Assembly (NCBI RefSeq): GCF_004027225.2
Contig: NC_044277.2
Coordinates: 35,620,812 to 35,684,811 of the forward strand
Source: Strigops habroptila
Lineage: Eukaryota; Chordata; Aves; Psittaciformes; Psittacidae
Length of the DNA: 64,000 bases
Direction: 5' to 3'
Shown: positions 57,301 to 64,000 of the stretch, piece by piece
Layout: the number at the start of each line of letters is the position of its first letter
Position numbering within the stretch: the stretch's first letter is position 1
Program-made: the position numbers and the translations under genes
The notes under the pieces: model-generated
The model's input: the letters and a program-made list of their open reading frames with translations, nothing else
What the model was told of the DNA's origin: nothing
Databases searched by the model: none

Positions 57301-60159
57301 GAAAGAAATTCTCAGAATATCATTATTATGCCTACAAAAGAAGGGTGAACATAATCATTAGAAAGCATTGATGTAATACATGTCTGTTTCTACATTAATA
57401 ACATAGATTTATCTCAGAGGGGGGAAGTGAAATATATGCCTTGCTTCACTGCAAGCTATCTTAGTCCCTCGCTGCAAACCTTACAAGCTGGAAATCCTGT
57501 AGCCTTGGTATAGATAGATGTGAGCTAGCTAACAGGTGGTTAAAACCACTTTGAATTCCTGTTTTTTTGTTGTGTTATGGCTGTGATATTTTCTCTTATG
57601 CAGAAAAAATCACCTTCCAGTACACGGTATTGACATCGCTCTTTCTCTAGCAGTGGTCCCATGTCCCCTGTGTGGCATCACTGCCCTTCTAAAAGCTGGT
57701 ATCCTCCAGCTGCAAGTGTCTAAAGATACTGAAAACATGGTTGCTGGGGTGTTACACGCTTTACAATTGTATATAAGAGCTATTTTGATAATTCTGCAAG
57801 GGACCTATTTGGGTTTTTTTTTAACTAAAGCCTGATCTTTTATAGCTGAACTATAGCCCTAATAACTGGTAGTATCAGCAAGTGTAGTTTCATGAGAAGA
57901 GCTACAGCTCTAGAGGTCTCCAACACATCAGTGATGGTTCTTACAGATATATTTGCATCTGGTGGGAGCTGCGTAAGAATTTAGTGGCATATTTGTGTCT
58001 TTGCTGGTGACAGCATATTAATAAGCACTTGTCCATTTATTAACAGAATCCTGTTATAATTCAAAAGGAGAGAAAAAGCAACCAAGGCTTAAGCGCTTAA
58101 ACTGTAGCAGCAAAGAAACATATAATCAGGAAGAGGAATCAGCTTGTGAATGAGTCCTTAATTTAAAAAAGGCAACATTGTTACATAATTATATTTTTAA
58201 TTATTTGACTAATTATTTACTAATTGGGTATAACATGTGAAATCAGTGCTAACAAATCATGGCTTTGGGAAGTATTTACGTTCAGGATCAGTATAACGTG
58301 TATTTGCACAAACAGTAATGCCAAATTGAAACATCTAGACTGCTGTAAAAGCTGGATATCGCTGGTGAAAATAGGATGTGAACCTCAGTTGATTTCTTTA
58401 ATTCTTTCTTCTGCAGCACATTCTTAATATCAAAATGTAAAGACTGTGAGAAATAGCAGTTTTGATTTGCAAATGAATGGGGTATTTTTTCTGAAATGAT
58501 TGGGATTTTTTTCCCCACCCATTTCTGCATTTCTTCTGCAATCCTTAGTGTAGATAATATAATATAAGACACTATAACACTACATTCTATCTCTTTTGTC
58601 TAGTGGAATATTTCACTGGGGTTATTATCACAACTATTTTGCTATGTTCAATGAAATTAACATTGATTCCATTTGTTGAAATCATATGGAGACTGCAACT
58701 GCAGTCTGCCTTATTACCAAATGAGTACAGTTTGCCCTTCAATAATTCTCTAAACTCTCAAATGCCTTGGAAATAATATGCTGGAGTGTTACCGAACTGT
58801 GACTGAAGCACCATTTGTGCGAAGTGTGGCAGTGCACGAATGATATTCCACAATAAGAGTTCAAATGACATTAATCTTTCACAGAGAGGTTCAGTGACTG
58901 GGAAGATGCCTCAAATACAAAATAAAGACACTGTGGCCACACTTCAAATTATTTCTGAGCAGTTCCTCTGTATCACTCCTTTAGAAACATATACATTAAT
59001 TTCTCCTCTATATACTTAAATGTAACCAATGAGAAATTGAAAAATGTAATATATTTTACTATTTCTGCAACTGCATTGGTGAAAAATTTAAACCTGTGTT
59101 TGCGTAGAGAAATCCTCTTGGCAGTGGTATCATTAAGTTTGTAATGGTAGGCAATGTAATCCATTTATTTTCATTCCTTGTGGATAACACTGCATAACTC
59201 ATTTTGTGCCTTTGCTTCCTTCTGCCATCTTGAATTACAGCCATTCCTCAGTCAAAAAAGGGGCAGGCTCTGACCACAGTTATTTTCCCACTGTCTTCAT
59301 AGGATCCCAGTACAGGAAAGAGAGAATAGTGCTATCTAAATGGAGATTTACATTCAAATGGTGATTAAAGTTGTATTTGTTTTGGAAATGGGAGTAGCGA
59401 TCTCTGAGGGACCATGAAATCTGGTGGTAGGAATGTGGGTCTAGGAGCTGGGTTATTCCACTTTCAAACCCTTATCTTTTGCTTACTTGGTTTTTAGCCC
59501 TTGGGCATGCCCTCTCAAGTTTGACTTCCCCCCTTGGTGAACTGGAGACAAGAAGGGCATTGCTCCCATGTCACACAGGCATTTGAGAATCGATTACTCA
59601 ATATCTGCACGATTCCTGTAGTAAAACTTCCCGAAAACGGTCTCTCAGTATCCAATCTTGTCTTGAACTAAATTAGTGGAGAAAATGTAGACAAAAGTTA
59701 TATGGCCAAGATCAGTTGGTAAGATCATGCCACCACTGTATATCAAAGGTACAGTTGTCCCACCTCTTGATCCTGCAGTGTAAATATCAGCCCATTTTTT
59801 CCTCCCCTGATTTCCATCATTTTTTTGGCTACATATCACTGCCCATTCTGTACTCCTTTAAAAGCCAAGACCCCATCTGAACTTACTAGTGTCCTCAGAG
59901 GCCAGAATTCACCTTTTGTGGCTGTGGTTCTGCTGGGAACAGGGAGAATAAAACCAGGTCCTGGCAAGAGCACATGCTGTTTGGTGCAGGAGACCTTTGC
60001 TCAGTTGCTCAGTGCCTGAACAAGGAAACACTCCCCAGGGACTGGTGGAATCCCATCCTCATCTTGGAGTAAAAATTGATTGACTTTGTCATTTATCATC
60101 AAGGAAATTGCTTTCTTTGGCTGTGATGAACCAACCTTCTGACATCACATCAGAGATTA
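54391..60159. other. Intergenic DNA, no recognised genes
   Basis: AT-rich sequence with a (TTTG)n tract at 54689-54710. All open frames are under 100 residues and none shows family similarity. A tRNA-like stretch near 56367-56410 was examined and rejected. Confidence 0.6.
54689..54710. repeat. (TTTG)n microsatellite
   Basis: T run followed by about four GTTT units. Confidence 0.8.
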
Positions 60160-60345
60160 ATTGCTTAAGACCAGAAGGGACTGCTATGACCATCTAATCT
60201 GCCTTCTTGCATACCATAGACCTTTGGATGTTCTCTAAATAACTCATGCTTGAAGGCCAGTGTATCCCCAAGGAAAACAGCCAGTCCTGATTTTATTGCC
60301 AGAGCCCACCACAACTTTTAACATATTTTCCAATGGAGTTATCTG
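60160..60345 (-). repeat. Ancient CR1-type repeat
   Basis: The phrase 'ttaagaccagaagggactgc' followed by 'tatgaccatctaatctgcct' and 'cttgcataccatagacc' resembles the 3' end of old CR1 families shared with turtles and crocodilians ('aggtcagaagggaccattatgatcatctag' type). Divergence is high and the right boundary is approximate. Confidence 0.65.
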
Positions 60346-63280
60346 TTAACTATTTTTCAGTCTCTTCAATGTGTGTGCTGTGTTAATTGTTTGGGGGTTT
60401 TGTTTGAATTTTTTGATCAAGAACTAGTGAAAGTGCTTCCTCTACGCTATGGTGAGGAGGAGACTCCTGTAAGGTAATCTGGCTCCTGTTCCAGGAAGCT
60501 TCATAGTCTTCTTCTGAATTGGTGAGAACCTCTGAGTGACAGAAACCATGAACCAGATCTCCTCCCCTTCTTCTGGATGGCACAGGCAGGTTCCCTGTTT
60601 CATCTCTGGTGCACACCACCATGTAGTGGGACAAGAAGACACGGTTTCAACAAAGATGAGGAACATCCCCTCCTGGTCTGTAACCTGCTCAGTGGGCTAC
60701 TCCCAAGTAAATGGGAGCTGTGGAGTTGATTCCCCTCAGTCTGAAGTACAGTTCAGATTTTAAGTCTCCTTTTCCTGGTTTTGAAAACCTACCACCACAT
60801 TGTTGCACAAGGCAGGTTACCACTACTGCCACTACATCTGTCAGAAGAATACTTCGACTGCTGACTCCTCTCTGAGCTAGCAGTATTGTAAAACTGCACC
60901 AAGCTCCAGTGCACACCTGTGAGGAATCACTGTTTCCTACCAGCTGGAGCTAGGCAGCTCCATGTTCAGCATTCAGGAAACCTAGAGGACCAAGGGGAGA
61001 AAGACATTTGGCAAGCTGAATCAGATTCCTTACAGACCAGCTGGGGAGCCTTTTCTCTTATATAGGCAGCCTGAATCATCAGGCTGGGATTAAGCATTTG
61101 ATTTGCAGGTGTTGCAATCCCTAATATTAAGTGCCTATAGTAGGTGGTCAGAATATAGTCCATGTCTCTATGGACTCCAATGGTTCTGGAGTGGTGCTGG
61201 AGCAATAATTATAGAATGTCTGCTGGTGCAAGATAACTCAGGTAGCCAGATTAAGGAAATCATACTGGGGGAAAAAAGCAAGAGAATACAACAATTATGG
61301 ATCCTTGCAGCCAGGTTTGCCTGTGCAGCTGCTCTTCAGTCAGCTGAGTCACTGTTCCTGTCAGGGCTTTTGCTTACCTATGAATCCCAGTCATGGTATT
61401 TTATTGGTAAGGACCATCTCAGCCCACACTCTATAGTCAGCTGTATTTGCTGCAACAAAGATTAATAAGCTACTGGGTGATGAGTAAATATTTAACAACA
61501 TTTTTCTTTGCTTTGCTTTACATGTAAAATAAATATATTTGCAGAATATTCATTTTCCCTAGGTCTGGCAGCTTCCTAGAGTCTTTCACTTTTGACTTTT
61601 AGCAGATATGTTCATATGCTGTATCTAAAAGAATAGTGAGGCAATCTTTATATTTTGCATATAGCAAACATTATGTTTCATCCCCCTTTGAGAAAATCCC
61701 TTTCTGAGGTTTCAACTAAATGTGTCTCATCTTCATATTCAGTATGGCTCTACTTATGCTGCAGTTTCCAAATTATTCTAACCCTTGTGTGCCTTTTTTA
61801 GTAGGATTTTTCAAGGATTTTTAAGTTCCATTTTGTTCATAATAAAATTTCTTTACCATGACGAGACAAAAGGGCTTCCTTTTAAGGATTGAAATAATGA
61901 TACTTTTATCTTAATTAGCCTTCCTTACACTATAGTTGACAAAATATATTACTGCTGAAATCTTTGTTCTCTAGGTGAACCTTGTTTCCCATACTATACC
62001 TGACTATCTGTCTTCAGTAAGAAGCACACCAAACTATTCTGAATATGGCTTAAAAAAGGTCCTGTAAGAGATATTTGTTCCAACTTCTGTGGAAATTATT
62101 CCCAGGACTATATTTGTCCTTACCACCGGTAACTGGACTTTAACCTTCAGCTATTGAATTTGTTGCATTCCTTCTTCTGAGTCTTCTTCATCAAAATCCT
62201 GTTGGTAGGTTGGTGGCAGATTCCCCATTGACAGGCTGAGATTGAAGGTACCAAGAGGTCAGACTGACTTAAGCTGCAGAAAAAAATACAAACCACATTA
62301 TAAGGGGTTATAAAGAAATTTCATCATCATGGAGAAGTGGTGAAAGACATTACAAATGAACTCCATCCTGGGAATAACCTGAAAGGTCTGAAAAAAATTA
62401 TAAATGGTTATTCAAGGAGAATTCACCACTGATGGTCTCTCTTACATGTCTTCAAATACTTGAATTTCTATCTAACTTTGACAGCAAGGGACCCAGGCTC
62501 TGGAAGTGGTAGAAACAGAGGTCCTTTCTTTCAGAGATGAAAACAAGAGAAGCCCAAATTTAAGCAATAATTACATTACAGTTTTCTGGTGTTATTCAGG
62601 GAATCAAACACATCCTCTTCACAACGAAGAAAAGATTGTATGGGAAGGGCTGCTGTACTGAGACCAGGGCTAACCAGACTCTAATATTTGAATAAAAGAT
62701 TTAATGCTTCCAGTGCTGAAGAAGGTTGTGTTACGCCTTTAGCAGGGAACTGCCCACAGTTTCATGAGTGGTGTGGTGGTGGAGTTCCCACCCAGAAAGT
62801 GTAATCAAATAAGAAGATCCTTGACAGCAGTCTGATTGGAAGATCCGAGAAATCTTTGAATTAGCATATGTTCTTCTTTTTTGCCGTTCAAATAGAACAG
62901 ACCTGGACCTGTATCTATATCCCTGATTGCACGACAGGTTTAAAATTATGTCCAACATATCTTTATTTAACTACTCATCTTTCATAAAAAGCAATTAGAA
63001 ACTGTAACTAACATGATCTGTGTGCTCTTCAAAGTTTTGAGGTCAAATTCTACTTTGAGTTGCAAATACATGGCCTTCGTTGAGGACTGTATGTGAATAA
63101 GCTGGGCACGGGGAAGGCTTAAACTCTCATTAGAGGAAACAATTCCGTAGTGTTATCTTCTGAGTTATACTCTATACTTTTTTCAAAACAGTTTAAGTGC
63201 AGAAAATTTCAGATTAAGGAGGAAAGCACAGTTGAAAAGAAACCAGGAGACCCTGCTCTCCTCACATCTTCTCTTTCTAA
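60346..63280. other. Intergenic DNA, no recognised features
   Basis: No open frame above 120 residues and no repeat family that I recognise with confidence. Confidence 0.55.
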
Positions 63281-63283
63281 CTA

Positions 63284-63382
63284 ACTTCTCTTACTTCTCT
63301 TACTTCTAACTAACTTCTCTTACTTCTCTAACTTCTCTTACTTCTAACTAACTCCTCTAACTTCTCTTAACTAAACTAACCT
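63284..63382. repeat. Minisatellite of TAACTTCTCT / TACTTCTCT units
   Basis: About ten imperfect tandem units of ACTTCTCT(T/A) and TAACTAACTTCTC, pyrimidine-biased on the plus strand. The unit length varies, which suggests a compound repeat of two related motifs. Confidence 0.85.
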
Positions 63383-63769
63383 CAATCGTTAGTTTTTATA
63401 CTTCACAACCCTTAAGAGTTAGGTTTGTTGAAACTTTGTTGGTTTTTTCCCCCAATTTTTATTTGCAAGTCAGTCTTATACTGAATCTCCAGGGCTAAAT
63501 AACCATTAGAAATGTGACTATATTTGAAATTCTTATAAGAAAATCATAGTTTAATGTCAAAATGGTTTTCTATTCCTGATAATTTTTCCCAAATTTTATT
63601 TGATCAAATTGTACACTTTCAAATGATCATTTATTTCAAATTGTATTTGATTTAATTGTATGCTTTCAAATTTGAAAGGATGCTGTCCAGACATGCTGAG
63701 TCTTGTTTCTTTTGACCTAAGCTTTTTGTTAATGACCTGTCCTTATGAAGTAAGTGTTTTCCTTCTCTA

Positions 63770-63830
63770 TTTTTGTCTTTTTTTCTTTTTCTTTCTTTTC
63801 TTTTCCTTTTTTTTTTTTTTTTTTTTTTTA
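63770..63830. repeat. Polypyrimidine (T/C)n tract
   Basis: TTTTTCTT-type units followed by about 22 T. On the minus strand it gives the lysine-rich part of a 92-residue open frame, which is an artefact. Confidence 0.85.
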
Positions 63831-64000
63831 ACTCCAGGGGGGAACACAGCAAAACGATTGGTGCTTCAGGTCTCTTAGAAAGAAAGCAAAATATCACAGG
63901 GAAATTCTTGCACAAGCTGGAGGAGAACAAAGTCTTTGAACAAAAGACTTAAATTCCATCTGTCATTTCCACCCACTACTATATCTACCAACGACTGAAC

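Overview
The window is vertebrate nuclear DNA and almost certainly avian. At least a dozen CR1-type LINE fragments are scattered through it, with the typical CR1 3' end and CR1 ORF2 remnants. Introns are long, CpG-rich DNA is confined to two places, and the recognisable genes match bird/mammal orthologues. There are no operons, CRISPR arrays or bacterial-type genes. The species cannot be determined from the sequence alone.

Layout. (1) 1-9.74 kb: 5' part of MTFR1 (mitochondrial fission regulator 1) on the minus strand. One coding exon (3125-3190, the first 22 residues) is recognisable. The remaining coding exons lie beyond the left edge, and a non-coding first exon probably ends at 9740. (2) 9.2-11.4 kb: a CpG-island promoter block between MTFR1 (leftward) and ARMC1 (rightward), in two GC-rich lobes separated by an AT-richer valley. 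It carries CCAAT boxes, a YY1-like site and a ZNF143-like site. (3) about 10.8-40 kb (possibly to 41.3 kb): ARMC1 (armadillo repeat containing 1) on the plus strand, with six coding exons that splice in frame to a 279-residue protein, one 17.65-kb intron and one 75-nt intron. (4) 41.3-64 kb: intergenic DNA with no supported protein-coding gene. It holds CR1 copies, a 325-bp solo LTR nested in one CR1 with a perfect 5-bp target-site duplication, and an isolated GC-rich patch at 49.9-50.14 kb abutting another CR1.

The two genes are functionally linked. Both products act at mitochondria, and ARMC1 has been reported to bind MIRO and MTFR-family proteins, so this head-to-head pair encodes reported partners. 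I found no convincing undescribed biological system. The observations most worth follow-up are the divergent partner-gene promoter, the start-codon cluster with an ATGA overlap in ARMC1, the isolated GC-rich/CR1 junction and the nested LTR.
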